Source: Streptomyces avermitilis MA-4680 = NBRC 14893 (GTDB lineage Bacteria > Actinomycetota > Actinomycetes > Streptomycetales > Streptomycetaceae). From it: a stretch of 64,000 bases of DNA. Below are positions 7,229 to 14,850 of the stretch, piece after piece; the first letter of the stretch is position 1; the number at the start of each line of letters is the position of its first letter. The notes below the pieces were generated by a model, which ran no database searches, was not told the DNA's origin, and saw only the letters and a list, made by a program, of their open reading frames with translations. A program made the position numbers and the translations under genes. The DNA lies in NCBI RefSeq assembly GCF_000009765.2, contig NC_003155.5, positions 2,294,001 to 2,358,000 on the forward strand, written 5' to 3'.

Positions 7229-7639
7229 ATGCAGCGAGGCAGTGACCGGCTGAGCGTCCACCGGGACGACGAGATGAAACACGAACTGCAGGGTCTGCTG
7301 CGGTCCGGTCACCCGACGCGGGCCGAAGAGTGGAACGACCCGGAACCGACGGCCGACGACGACCCGCAGATCGCGGGCGGCCCTGTGACGCCCGGCGGCG
7401 CCACGGGCTCGCTGGCCGCCGTGCGCTACGAGCTGGGCCGGCATCTGGGACGCACCTCGTTCCCCGCGGGGCCCGCCGATCTGATCGGCGCCCTGCGCCG
7501 CAGCCACGCCCCCGACGCGCTCGTCGAACCGCTGGAGCGGCTGCCGCACAAGGCCCGCTACACCAACGCGCACGAGCTTGCCGAGGCGGTCGTACGGACC
7601 GCCGACGGCGCCGGGCCGCAGGACGAGGAACAGGGGTAA
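7229..7639 (+). CDS. DUF2795 domain protein
   Basis: A 136-residue soluble protein. Residues about 1-65 are polar and variable (HRDDEMKHELQGLLRSGHPTRAEEW). The C-terminal half (LGRTSFPAGPADLIGALRRSHAPDALVEPLERLP, then YTNAHELAEAV) is the DUF2795 helical domain, common in stress-regulated actinobacterial proteins and of unknown function. ATG 7229 has GGAG about 7 nt upstream; longer in-frame extension to 6920 has no RBS and no family sequence. It is the first gene of a stress operon under the SigB-type promoter at 7160-7184. Confidence 0.8.
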   Translation: MQRGSDRLSVHRDDEMKHELQGLLRSGHPTRAEEWNDPEPTADDDPQIAGGPVTPGGATGSLAAVRYELGRHLGRTSFPAGPADLIGALRRSHAPDALVEPLERLPHKARYTNAHELAEAVVRTADGAGPQDEEQG

Positions 7640-7741
7640 CACGGGTAACAGGCGAACTGGAGGAACAGGAGCCGGACGCCCAGCGAACAGGTTCGCGGGT
7701 ACCGCGGGCCACAGCGGGAGATCACAGAAGGGACCACTTCC

Positions 7742-8188
7742 ATGGCTGATTTCGTCAGGGAGGTCATGACTCCCGGCGTCGTCGCGGTCCGCCCCGACGC
7801 ATCGCTCGTCGAGGCCGCGCAGCTCATGCGGGCCCAGGATGTGGGCGATGTCCTCGTGACCCTCGACCAGCAGCTCGTCGGCGTGCTCACGGACCGTGAC
7901 ATAGCGCTGCGTGCCGTCGCGGACGGCGTCGACCCGCGCACCGTGAGCGCCCAGGGCGTGTGCACGACCAACCCGGTGGTGATCGGCCCCGACGAGCCCG
8001 TGTCGGCCGCGGTCGCGCTGATGCGGGAGCACACCGTGCGCCGACTTCCGGTCGTCGAGGACGGACACCCGGTGGGCATGGTGAGTCTCGGCGATCTGGC
8101 GGTCGCGCAGGACCCCGAATCGGTGCTCGCCGACATCAGCCGCGCCGAACCGGACAGCTGGCCGGGCGCGGCTCCCGCGGCACGCTGA
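7742..8188 (+). CDS. tandem CBS-domain protein
   Basis: A 148-residue soluble protein made of two CBS domains (about residues 7-60 and 74-125). Each carries the typical MT-P--V / VLTDRDIALRAVA and MREHTVRRLPVVEDGHPVGMVSLGDLA pattern. Such stand-alone pairs bind adenosyl ligands (AMP, ATP, SAM or NADH) and act as energy sensors. It has no enzymatic domain, so it probably modulates a partner. It lies 102 nt after the DUF2795 gene and 38 nt before the DJ-1/PfpI gene, so all three are likely cotranscribed under SigB. Confidence 0.88.
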   Translation: MADFVREVMTPGVVAVRPDASLVEAAQLMRAQDVGDVLVTLDQQLVGVLTDRDIALRAVADGVDPRTVSAQGVCTTNPVVIGPDEPVSAAVALMREHTVRRLPVVEDGHPVGMVSLGDLAVAQDPESVLADISRAEPDSWPGAAPAAR

Positions 8189-8226
8189 GGGCCGGCCGGC
8201 AGGCTGAGAAAGGACAGTGAACAGTC

Positions 8227-8772
8227 ATGCGCATCGCATTCCTGACCGCCCCCGAGGGGGTCGAGCAGATCGAACTCACCGACCCCTGGCAGGCGGCGGT
8301 CGACGCCGGGCACCAACCGGTCCTGGTCTCGACCGAGCCCGGACAGGTCCAGGCGTTCAACCATCTCGACAAGGCGGACACCTTCCCCGTCGAGGAGGTG
8401 GCCGGTGAGGTGCCGGCCGACTCCTTCGGCGCGCTGGTCCTGCCCGGCGGGGTGGCCAACCCCGACGCACTGCGGATGGACGAGCGGGCGGTGGCTTTCG
8501 TCCGCGCCTTCTTCGACCAGGGCCGTCCGGTCGCCGCGATCTGCCACGCCCCGTGGACGCTGATCGAGGCCGGCGTGGTCCCGGGCCGTGTGCTGACCTC
8601 GTGGCCGAGTCTGCGGACGGACATCCGCAACGCGGGCGGCACCTGGGTCGACGAGCAGGTGCAGATCTGCGACCAGGGGCCCAACACGCTGATCACCAGC
8701 CGCAAGCCGGACGACCTGAAGGCGTTCCGCGAGGCGTTTCTGACCGAGTTCGACAAGGCTGCGGCCGCGTAG
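8227..8772 (+). CDS. DJ-1/PfpI family type 1 glutamine amidotransferase-like protein
   Basis: A 181-residue protein of the DJ-1/PfpI class. FGALVLPGGVANPDALR at about 67-83 precedes the nucleophile elbow AAICHAPWTLIEAG, with Cys106 followed by His. The family motif (A-x-C-H-G/A-P) and the later LTSWPSLRTDIRNAGGTWVDE and LITSRKPDDLKAF segments are standard. Members include YhbO/PfpI-type proteins acting in protein quality control, deglycation or general stress. It is the third gene of the stress operon; a 50-bp perfect palindrome follows as terminator. Confidence 0.88.
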   Translation: MRIAFLTAPEGVEQIELTDPWQAAVDAGHQPVLVSTEPGQVQAFNHLDKADTFPVEEVAGEVPADSFGALVLPGGVANPDALRMDERAVAFVRAFFDQGRPVAAICHAPWTLIEAGVVPGRVLTSWPSLRTDIRNAGGTWVDEQVQICDQGPNTLITSRKPDDLKAFREAFLTEFDKAAAA

Positions 8773-8791
8773 CGGCTCAGCCGGACGTCCC

Positions 8792-8841
8792 GAAGCCGGT
8801 GCTCGGTCCGGACCAGCTGGTCCGGACCGAGCACCGGCTTC
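8792..8841. terminator. perfect 50-bp palindrome (bidirectional terminator)
   Basis: The 25 bases from GAAGCCGGTGCTCGG onward (8792-8816) are followed directly by their exact reverse complement (8817-8841), with AGCT at the centre. It lies 20 nt after the PfpI stop and 127 nt after the end of the converging DUF6158 gene, so it likely terminates both. Confidence 0.7.
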
Positions 8842-8967
8842 ACGTGCGCCGACCGCACGGGGGCCGGACGGTCGACGCGGACACCTCGGTCAGCTCGGAC
8901 GCCTCACGCGCCCTGAGCACCTCACGCGGCTCGGGCAGACCTCACGCGAGTCACGACTGGAGGCTCG

Positions 8968-9201
8968 TCACGCCTGGGCGCATCCCCGCTCCCGGGCTCC
9001 CTCACGAGTGCGGCCCGGGGCCACCGGGCGGCGTGGATGGCGGCGCAGATACTCGCCCTCCAGCTGCGCCATGCGGACGTTGTGCACCCGCAGCGCGTCG
9101 TTGGAACCGTGCAGCAGCGTGTCGTGACGCGTGCGGTGGATCGCCTCCAGCTCCTTCATGAGTTGCTGGTCGGTCAGGCGGCCCGGGTCGACTCCGTTCA
9201 T
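8968..9201 (-). CDS. DUF6158-like small protein
   Basis: A 77-residue soluble protein: MNGVDPGRLTDQQLMKELEAI, HRTRHDTLLHGSNDALRVH, then MAQLEGEYLRRHP. The DP-x-RL-D/TDxxL-xxEL-xxxHRTR pattern with LEGEYLRRHP is the DUF6158 family as I recall it, small charged proteins widespread in stress-induced loci of actinomycetes and of unknown function. The ATG at 9201 is chosen because everything upstream is outside the conserved family. It diverges from the truncated Vms1-like gene at 9284; the spacer holds a SigB-type promoter on the other strand. Confidence 0.7.
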   Translation of the reverse strand: MNGVDPGRLTDQQLMKELEAIHRTRHDTLLHGSNDALRVHNVRMAQLEGEYLRRHPRRPVAPGRTREGARERGCAQA

Positions 9202-9219
9202 GATCGTGCCCCGATCGTC

Positions 9220-9243
9220 GTGTCCCTGGTGCGGTCCGGGTAC
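9220..9243 (+). promoter_or_regulatory. SigB-type promoter in front of a truncated gene
   Basis: GTGT (9220-9223), 14 bases, then GGGTAC (9238-9243): the same element as at 7160-7184. It would start transcription about 9250, leaving a short leader with AGGAGGGA (9274-9281) before ATG 9284. Confidence 0.55.
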
Positions 9244-9283
9244 GCGCTCGGGACCTACCACCCGAGGGCATCCAGGAGGGACC

Positions 9284-9385
9284 ATGGATCTCGCCTCTCT
9301 CCATCCACTCTACGAACATCCGGGGCCCTGGGCCTCCGCATACGCCGACACGCCCCGGCGCACCAGGGCCACGCCTACGGGCGCT
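9284..9385 (+). pseudogene. truncated N-terminus of a Vms1/baeRF (eRF1-like) family gene
   Basis: A perfect AGGAGG precedes ATG 9284. The first about 30 codons read MDLASLHPLYEHPGPWASAY, then ADTPRRTRATP. This closely matches the N-terminus of actinobacterial Vms1/Ankzf1-like (bacterial eRF1 family) proteins, in which HPLYEHPGPW-S-Y-DTSR-TEDTP is typical. Family proteins are about 350-400 residues; here the similarity stops after about 34 codons, the frame becomes Arg-rich and runs antisense into the end of the ABC-F gene at 9415. A large deletion appears to have removed the rest, while the promoter and RBS remain. The endpoint is approximate. Confidence 0.6.
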
Positions 9386-9414
9386 CCCCGACGGCGCGGG
9401 CCGCGCGCGTTCCG

Positions 9415-11034
9415 CTACCTGGCCCGCTCCACCCGGCGCTCGTCCCACACCGGCTCCGCCGTCTCCCGTACGCGGCCGTCGGAGCCGAAGACGAGATAGC
9501 GGTCGAAGGACCGGGCGAACCAGCGGTCGTGCGTGACCGACAGGACCGTGCCGTCGAAGGCCTCCAGGCCCTCCTGGAGGGCCTCCGCCGACTCCAGGTC
9601 CAGGTTGTCGGTCGGCTCGTCCAGCAGCAGCGCGGTCACGCCCTCCAGCTCCAGCAGGAGGATCTGGAATCGGGCCTGCTGTCCGCCGGACAACCGCTCG
9701 AACCGCTGCTCGGCCTGGGCGGTCAGCTCGTAGCGCCGCAGCCGGGACATGGCCGCGCCGCGGTCCTGGGAGTGCTCGCCCCACAGGATGTCCAGCAGCG
9801 TGCGGCCCTCCAGCTCCGGGTGGGCGTGGGTCTGCGCGAAGTGCCCGGGCACGACACGCGCGCCCAGCTTCCACTCCCCCGTGTGCGTGACGTCGTCGCC
9901 CGCGAGCAGGCGCAGGAAGTGCGACTTGCCGGAGCCGTTGGAGCCGAGGACGGCGACCCGCTCGCCGTAGAAGACCTCCAGGTCGAAGGGTTTCATCAGC
10001 CCGGTGAGCTCGAGCCCCTTGCAGGTGACCGCCCGTACCCCGGTACGGCCGCCCTTGAGCCGCATGGTGATGTCCTGCTCGCGCGGCGGCTCGGGCGGCG
10101 GTCCCGCCTCCTCGAACTTCCGCAGCCTGGTCTGCGCGGCCTGGTAGCGGGACGCCAGCTCATGGCTGATGGAGGCCGCCTGCCGAAGATTCAGCACGAG
10201 CTTCTTCAGCTGGGCGTGCTTCTCGTCCCAGCGCCTGCGCAACTCCTCGAAGCGCGCGAAACGTTCCCGCCGCGCCTCGTGATATGTCGCGAAACCGCCG
10301 CCGTGCACCCAGGCGTCCGCCCCGGTGGGGCTCGGTTCGACGCTCACGATCTTCTCCGCGGCGCGGGCGAGCAGCTCACGGTCGTGGGAGACGAAGAGAA
10401 CGGTCTTGCGGGTCTCCTTGAGCCGCTCCTCCAGCCAGCGCTTGCCGGGTACGTCGAGATAGTTGTCGGGCTCGTCGAGCAGCAGCACCTCGTCGGTGCC
10501 GCGCAGCAGCGCTTCGAGCACGAGCCGCTTCTGCTCGCCACCGGAGAGGGTGCGCACCTGTCGCCACTGCGCCTTCTCGTACGGCACTCCGAGCGCGGCC
10601 ATGGTGCACATGTCCCAGAGCGTCTCCGCCTCGTACCCGCGGACCTCGGCCCAGTCGGAGAGCGCCTGCGCGTACCGGAGCTGGGCGGCCTCGTCGTCGA
10701 CGGTCATCATGGCGTGCTCGGCGGTGTCCACGGCGCGCGCCGCTTCCTGGATGCGGGGCGACGCGACGGACACGAGCAGTTCCCGTACGGTCGTCTCGTC
10801 CCGCACGGACCCCACGAACTGCCGCATCACCCCGAGTCCGCCGCCCACCGTGACCCCGCCACCGTGCGGCTTCAGCTCACCGGAGATCAGCCGCAGCAGG
10901 GTGGTCTTCCCGGCCCCGTTGGGCCCGACGAGGGCGACGACGGCCCCTTCTCCCACCCGGAACGACACATCGCCGAGCAGCACCCTCCCGTCGGGAAGGT
11001 AGTACTCGAGATGCGCGGCTTCCAGATGTCCCAT
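9415..11034 (-). CDS. ABC-F family ATP-binding protein
   Basis: A 539-residue soluble protein with two ABC ATPase cassettes and no membrane segment. Cassette 1 has Walker A GPNGAGKT, signature LSGGEQKR and Walker B VLLLDEPDNYLD. Cassette 2 has GSNGSGKS, LSGGQQAR and ALLLDEPTDNLDL. The linker (residues about 255-320) is basic and rich in Arg, Lys and Glu, as in ABC-F proteins that enter the ribosomal E site. These proteins rescue stalled ribosomes or protect them from antibiotics. Which drug or role applies cannot be told; it resembles the widespread Streptomyces housekeeping class. ATG 11034 is chosen, with ATG 11043 (MRAMGH) as an equal alternative. Confidence 0.88.
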   Translation of the reverse strand: MGHLEAAHLEYYLPDGRVLLGDVSFRVGEGAVVALVGPNGAGKTTLLRLISGELKPHGGGVTVGGGLGVMRQFVGSVRDETTVRELLVSVASPRIQEAARAVDTAEHAMMTVDDEAAQLRYAQALSDWAEVRGYEAETLWDMCTMAALGVPYEKAQWRQVRTLSGGEQKRLVLEALLRGTDEVLLLDEPDNYLDVPGKRWLEERLKETRKTVLFVSHDRELLARAAEKIVSVEPSPTGADAWVHGGGFATYHEARRERFARFEELRRRWDEKHAQLKKLVLNLRQAASISHELASRYQAAQTRLRKFEEAGPPPEPPREQDITMRLKGGRTGVRAVTCKGLELTGLMKPFDLEVFYGERVAVLGSNGSGKSHFLRLLAGDDVTHTGEWKLGARVVPGHFAQTHAHPELEGRTLLDILWGEHSQDRGAAMSRLRRYELTAQAEQRFERLSGGQQARFQILLLELEGVTALLLDEPTDNLDLESAEALQEGLEAFDGTVLSVTHDRWFARSFDRYLVFGSDGRVRETAEPVWDERRVERAR

Positions 11035-11137
11035 GGCGCGCATTGTCCTGGGAATCGCCTGCCCCGGGCAAACTCGTTTCGTGTCCGCGGCCGCCTCCGC
11101 CCGGGCCGGCACGCAGTAATCCCGCCGCCCTGGGTAC

Positions 11138-12640
11138 GTGCCCCCCATGACCCCAGATGTCGACCTGACGGTCCGCCCCCCGCGCCCCCGCGTCCTGCGA
11201 GACCGACTGCTCGCCGCCGACTACCGCCTCTTCGAGAAGGTCGCCGCCCGGCACTGGCCGGGGGGCGACCGCCTGCTGCCCAGGCTGAGCCGCACCGCGA
11301 ACCACGGGGTCCTGTGGTTCGCCGCGGCCACCGCCCTCGCGGCCACCGGCAGCCCCCGTGCCCGCCGGGCCGCCGCCCGGGGCCTCGCCTCGCTCACCCT
11401 GGCCTCCGCCACGATCAACACCCTCGGCAAGCGCTCGGTCCGCCGCCCGCGCCCCGTTCTCGACCCGGTCCCGCACGTCCGCCGCCTCAAGCGCCAGCCG
11501 ATCACCACGTCGTTCCCGTCGGGCCACTCCGCCTCGGCCGCCGCCTTCGCGACGGGCGTCGCCCTGGAGTCACGCGGCCTGGGCGCGGCGCTCGCACCGC
11601 TCGCCGCCGCCGTCGCCCTCTCGCGCGTCTACACGGGCGTCCACTTCCCGAGCGACGTCCTGGCGGGCGCGGCCCTGGGCGTGGGCGCCGCGTTCGCCGT
11701 CCGCGGGCTCGTGCCGACCCGCGACCGGCTCCCGCCGCCGGGCCGCCCGCGCGTGGACGCGCCCGCGCTGCCCGACGGCGCGGGTCTGGTGGTCGTGGCC
11801 GACCAGGGCGCGGCGGCCCCGGACCGCGTCCGCGCCCTCGGGGACGCCCTCCCCCGTGCCGAGACGGTGCAGTGCGAACCGGACGAGGTGCGGGCCGAGT
11901 TGGAGAAGGCCGCCGCCCGCGCCCAGGTGCTCGGGGTGTGCGGGGACGACGGCACGGTGAACGCCGCCGCCGAGGTGGCCCTGCGTCACGGCCTCCCGCT
12001 CGCCGTGCTGCCGGGCGGCTCACCCGACCACCTCGCGCACGACCTCGGCATCGAGGGCGTACGTGACCTGACCCGCGCCCTGCGGCAGGGCGACGCCGTG
12101 CGCGTGGACGTCGGCCGCTTCACCTCCGGGGACATCGAGCGCTGCTTCCTCGGCTCCGTCGGTCTCGGCGTCCATCCGGAGCTGGTACGCGAGCGGGAAC
12201 GCTGGGCGGAGTGGCTCGGCGCCTGGCCGGCCGACGTGATCGCCGCGCTGCGGGTGCTGCGCGCGGACCATCACCCCTTGCAGGTCGGACTGGGGGGTGC
12301 GCCCCGCCCGCTGTGGCTGCTGTTCGCGGGCAACGGCACGCACCACCGCACGGGGCTCGCGCCCGGCCGCCGCCACGAGCTCGCGGACGGGCTCCTCGAC
12401 GTACGCGTCGTGCACGGCGGCCGCCGCCCCGCCGCCCGCCTGCTGGCCGCGGCCCTCGCCGGTCCGCTCACCCGGTCCCCCGCCCACGCGGCGGTCCGGG
12501 TACGGGAACTGCGCCTGACCGGTGTCGCGCCCGGCACCCTCCTCGCCCACGACGGCGAAGTCACCGAAGTCCAGGGCGATGTGACGCTCCGGAAGCTTCC
12601 GGAGGCGCTGACGGTCTACCGTCCGTTCCCCCGCACCTGA
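11138..12640 (+). CDS. PAP2 phosphatase-diacylglycerol kinase-like fusion
   Basis: About 500 residues in two modules. The N-terminal half is a PAP2 lipid phosphatase with all three motifs: KRSVRRPRP, SFPSGHSAS and SRVYTGVHFPSD (about residues 90-175), within several hydrophobic helices. The C-terminal half (about 210-495) is a diacylglycerol/sphingosine kinase-type domain, but the glycine-rich motif reads CGDDGTVN instead of GGDGT, and the second reads PGGSPDHLAHDLG where the family has PGGTxNxxAxxLG. Kinase activity may be altered. The start may be GTG 11138 or ATG 11147; a GGGTAC at 11132-11137 would allow a leaderless message from 11147. The predicted role is envelope lipid or undecaprenyl metabolism. 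Confidence 0.82.
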   Translation: MPPMTPDVDLTVRPPRPRVLRDRLLAADYRLFEKVAARHWPGGDRLLPRLSRTANHGVLWFAAATALAATGSPRARRAAARGLASLTLASATINTLGKRSVRRPRPVLDPVPHVRRLKRQPITTSFPSGHSASAAAFATGVALESRGLGAALAPLAAAVALSRVYTGVHFPSDVLAGAALGVGAAFAVRGLVPTRDRLPPPGRPRVDAPALPDGAGLVVVADQGAAAPDRVRALGDALPRAETVQCEPDEVRAELEKAAARAQVLGVCGDDGTVNAAAEVALRHGLPLAVLPGGSPDHLAHDLGIEGVRDLTRALRQGDAVRVDVGRFTSGDIERCFLGSVGLGVHPELVRERERWAEWLGAWPADVIAALRVLRADHHPLQVGLGGAPRPLWLLFAGNGTHHRTGLAPGRRHELADGLLDVRVVHGGRRPAARLLAAALAGPLTRSPAHAAVRVRELRLTGVAPGTLLAHDGEVTEVQGDVTLRKLPEALTVYRPFPRT

Positions 12641-12713
12641 CCGCGAGATCGGTGGTCCATATGGCAAGACGCGGGTCTCATCATTCGACATTCGCACGTA
12701 CCGTGATGCCTGT

Positions 12714-12740
12714 CGCCCCGCGGTGAGGCTCCGCGGGGCG
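12714..12740 (+). terminator. 10-bp stem hairpin between PAP2 fusion and methyltransferase
   Basis: CGCCCCGCGG and CCGCGGGGCG pair perfectly around a 7-base loop (TGAGGCT). It lies 74 nt after the upstream stop and 35 nt before the methyltransferase ATG, so it could be a terminator or a structured leader. Confidence 0.5.
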
Positions 12741-12775
12741 CGTACGACGCGCAACCGACGCGAAGGGGAACGGTC

Positions 12776-13597
12776 ATGTCGAAGTCGCAGGAGACCGCCG
12801 TCTACACCCACGGCCATCACGAGTCCGTGCTGCGCTCGCACACCTGGCGCACAGCGGCCAACTCGGCGGCGTATCTCCTCGACTCGCTGAAGCCCCACAT
12901 GAAGATCCTCGACATCGGCTGCGGTCCGGGCACCATCACCGCCGACCTGGCGGCGCTGGTCCCGGACGGCCGGGTGACCGGGGTCGACCACGCACCGGAC
13001 ATCCTGGAGCAGGCCAGGGCCACGGCCGCCGGGCGCGGTCTGCGCAACGTCGAGTTCGCGGTCGCGGACGTGCACGCGCTGGAGTACCCGGACGACACCT
13101 TCTGCGTGGTGCACGCACACCAGGTGCTGCAACACGTGGGCGATCCGGTGCAGGCGCTGCGCGAGATGCGCCGGGTCACCAGGCCGGGCGGTTTCATCGC
13201 CGTCCGCGATGCGGACTACGCGGCCATGACCTGGTATCCCGAGTCACCGGGCATGACCGACTGGCTGGACCTGTACCGGCGCGTCGCCCGGGCCAACGGC
13301 GGTGAGCCGGACGCGGGGCGCCGGCTCAGGGCGTGGGCGCTGCGGGCGGGCCTGACGGACATCACCGCCACGTCGAGCACCTGGACCTTCGCCACCGCGG
13401 AGGAGCGGGACTGGTGGAGCGGCCTGTGGGCGGACCGCACCCTCGCCTCGGCGTACGCGGCCCGCGCCACGGAGGGCGGCCACGCGACCACGCGCCAGCT
13501 GCGGGCGGTGTCGCAGGCGTGGCGGGAGTGGGGGCGGCAGGAGGACGGCTGGTTCTCCGTCCTGCACGGAGAGATTCTCTGCCGCAAGATCGTCTAG
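12776..13597 (+). CDS. class I SAM-dependent methyltransferase (UbiE-like)
   Basis: A 273-residue soluble enzyme with the Rossmann methyltransferase core: motif I ILDIGCGPGTITADLA (about 42-57), acidic GVDHAPDILEQAR after strand 2, FAVADVHALEYPDDTF (motif II region) and VHAHQVLQHVGDPVQALREM with a PGGFIAVRD strand. The substrate is unknown. AGGGGAA lies just before ATG 12776. It converges on gvpK, with a 17-bp duplication between their stops. Confidence 0.88.
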   Translation: MSKSQETAVYTHGHHESVLRSHTWRTAANSAAYLLDSLKPHMKILDIGCGPGTITADLAALVPDGRVTGVDHAPDILEQARATAAGRGLRNVEFAVADVHALEYPDDTFCVVHAHQVLQHVGDPVQALREMRRVTRPGGFIAVRDADYAAMTWYPESPGMTDWLDLYRRVARANGGEPDAGRRLRAWALRAGLTDITATSSTWTFATAEERDWWSGLWADRTLASAYAARATEGGHATTRQLRAVSQAWREWGRQEDGWFSVLHGEILCRKIV

Positions 13598-13627
13598 AGC
13601 AGCGATCCGGCTAGAGCAGCGATCCGA
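13594..13627. repeat. 17-bp tandem duplication across two stop codons
   Basis: CTAGAGCAGCGATCCG at 13594-13609 is repeated exactly at 13611-13626, period 17. The first copy contains the methyltransferase TAG, and the second contains the complementary CTA that stops gvpK. Either copy would end gvpK with the same Leu-Gly-Ser-Leu-Leu tail, so the original overlap of two convergent genes seems to have been duplicated. Confidence 0.85.
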
Positions 13628-13895
13628 GCGGTCCGAGGTCCAGATTCAGGTCCTCGGGCCGCACACCGTAGCGCTCGCACAGTTCCTTCATGCGGTCGTC
13701 GAGCAGCATCAGCGTGAGCCCGATCCGCTCTTCCTGGTCCTCCGTCAGCTCTCCCGTGTCGAAGCGGCGCACCGCCTGCCGCTCCATCAGCTGCCGCAGC
13801 AGTTCCACGACGGTCAGCACGAGCTTGACGAGATCGCGCTCCACGGTGTCGGGCTCGAGATCCAGCCGATTACGTCCACTGCTGCTTGTGCTCAC
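13611..13895 (-). CDS. gvpK: gas vesicle protein GvpK
   Basis: A 94-residue protein with the GvpK pattern: RLDLEPDTVERDLVKLVLTV, ELLRQLMERQAVRRFDTGEL and a C-terminal LDDRMKELCERYGV followed by DLNLDLGPLG. GvpK is a minor protein needed for gas vesicle assembly. GTG 13895 overlaps the gvpS stop by 4 bp (GTGA) and has AGGAGG 4 nt upstream. It is the last gene of the ten-gene gvp operon. Confidence 0.93.
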   Translation of the reverse strand: MSTSSSGRNRLDLEPDTVERDLVKLVLTVVELLRQLMERQAVRRFDTGELTEDQEERIGLTLMLLDDRMKELCERYGVRPEDLNLDLGPLGSLL

Positions 13896-14086
13896 TGTTC
13901 CTCCTGGTCCGGCCACGGCGAGGGGACCTGGGCGTTCACCGAGCTGATGAGCGCGTTCAGATCGATGCGCACGAGATCGACGTCCGCGATGCGCAGGGTG
14001 AGGTCGCCGGTGATGACGACGCCGCCGGCGAGCAGCCGGTCGAGCAGGTCCACCAGGGCGATCTCACGGCGTTCCACCACGGTCAC
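13892..14086 (-). CDS. gvpS: gas vesicle protein GvpS (GvpA-type)
   Basis: A 64-residue small protein homologous to the gas vesicle structural protein: EIALVDLLDRLLAGGVVITGDL, then TLRIADVDLVRIDLNALISS. This matches the GvpA fold (L-x-x-LD-x-ILD-KGIVID-...-V-GIEL). It is a minor GvpA paralogue of the GvpJ/M/S type, probably part of vesicle tips or nucleation. GTG 14086 overlaps the gvpL stop by 4 bp, and its own stop overlaps gvpK. Confidence 0.9.
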   Translation of the reverse strand: MTVVERREIALVDLLDRLLAGGVVITGDLTLRIADVDLVRIDLNALISSVNAQVPSPWPDQEEQ

Positions 14087-14850
14087 GCGTCCGCCTCCCC
14101 GTCGATGCCGCTGAACGAGTACGCAGCCCAGGGGCCGGTGAGTTCCACCCGTACCCCGGACAGTTCGTCCTTCGTACGGTCCACTTTCTCCACGAACTCC
14201 TCCGAGTCCGAACGCGGCACCAGATAGGCCGCGTTGAGCACGTTGCGTCCCGACGCCCGGGAGAGCGCCGGATTCTGCGGGGCGTGCAGACGCGAATCCT
14301 CGGCGTATTCCGCGAGGGTGTGGTGCAGCCGGCCCGCGAAGCGCTCGCTGTTCTCCCACATCTCCTCGTGGGACCGATTGCGCTGACGCCGCTGACGCAG
14401 ATAGTCCCGTCCCGAGGCCGCTTTCCCGGGCGAACGTTCCGGTTCCGTCTGCTCCGTTTCGGCGTACACCTTGACGCCCCACTCCACGCGCCCGTCCAGG
14501 CGGTCCAGCGTGCGGCGGAAGGCCTCCTCGCGCGCCTCCATCATGACCCGTACGGAGCTGTCGTCCTGGAACACGGTGCCGAGCCTGAGCGGCAGGGGCG
14601 TCGTGACCACGGTGAGCGCGTCGATCACACTTTGGTGGGCGCGGGCGGTCGCGGTCAGCCACTCCAGGTCCTCCAGATGGGCCCGCAGCGGCTCCTCGGC
14701 GAAGTCCTCCGCCGGCACCTCGCTGACGACGGCGACCAGACCGTGGTGCGAGAGCTGCTTGGGCGGGGCGCCCGCCACCCCCGTCAGCTCGGCCTGGAGG
14801 GGCGTGCCGAAGGGGCGGCAGACGGCGTACACGTAACGCAGCCCGGTCAT
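14083..14850 (-). CDS. gvpL: gas vesicle protein GvpL/GvpF family
   Basis: A 255-residue protein of the GvpL/GvpF family. It starts RYVYAVCRPFG, has the AHQSVIDALTVVTTPLPLRLGTVF segment (H-x3-I/L-...-P-x-R-F/LGT) and ends GPWAAYSF, both family hallmarks. GvpF/L are accessory assembly factors, of which GvpF is known to contact GvpA. Its ATG overlaps the gvpJ stop by 4 bp. It is the second member of the family here, after gvpF at 17286-18053, from which it differs by a charged insertion around residues 140-165. Confidence 0.93.
   Translation of the reverse strand: MTGLRYVYAVCRPFGTPLQAELTGVAGAPPKQLSHHGLVAVVSEVPAEDFAEEPLRAHLEDLEWLTATARAHQSVIDALTVVTTPLPLRLGTVFQDDSSVRVMMEAREEAFRRTLDRLDGRVEWGVKVYAETEQTEPERSPGKAASGRDYLRQRRQRNRSHEEMWENSERFAGRLHHTLAEYAEDSRLHAPQNPALSRASGRNVLNAAYLVPRSDSEEFVEKVDRTKDELSGVRVELTGPWAAYSFSGIDGEADA

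Noticed and set aside
11132..11137. SigB-type promoter before the PAP2 fusion gene
   Set aside because: GGGTAC is present but no GNNT lies 14-16 bases upstream, so I did not list it.
9037..12066. A 1009-codon open frame on the plus strand
   Set aside because: It lies antisense to the ABC-F gene and enters the PAP2 fusion out of frame. Its composition (Arg, Gly, Val, His) is the usual mirror image of GC-rich coding DNA; the ABC-F product on the other strand has all ATPase motifs.
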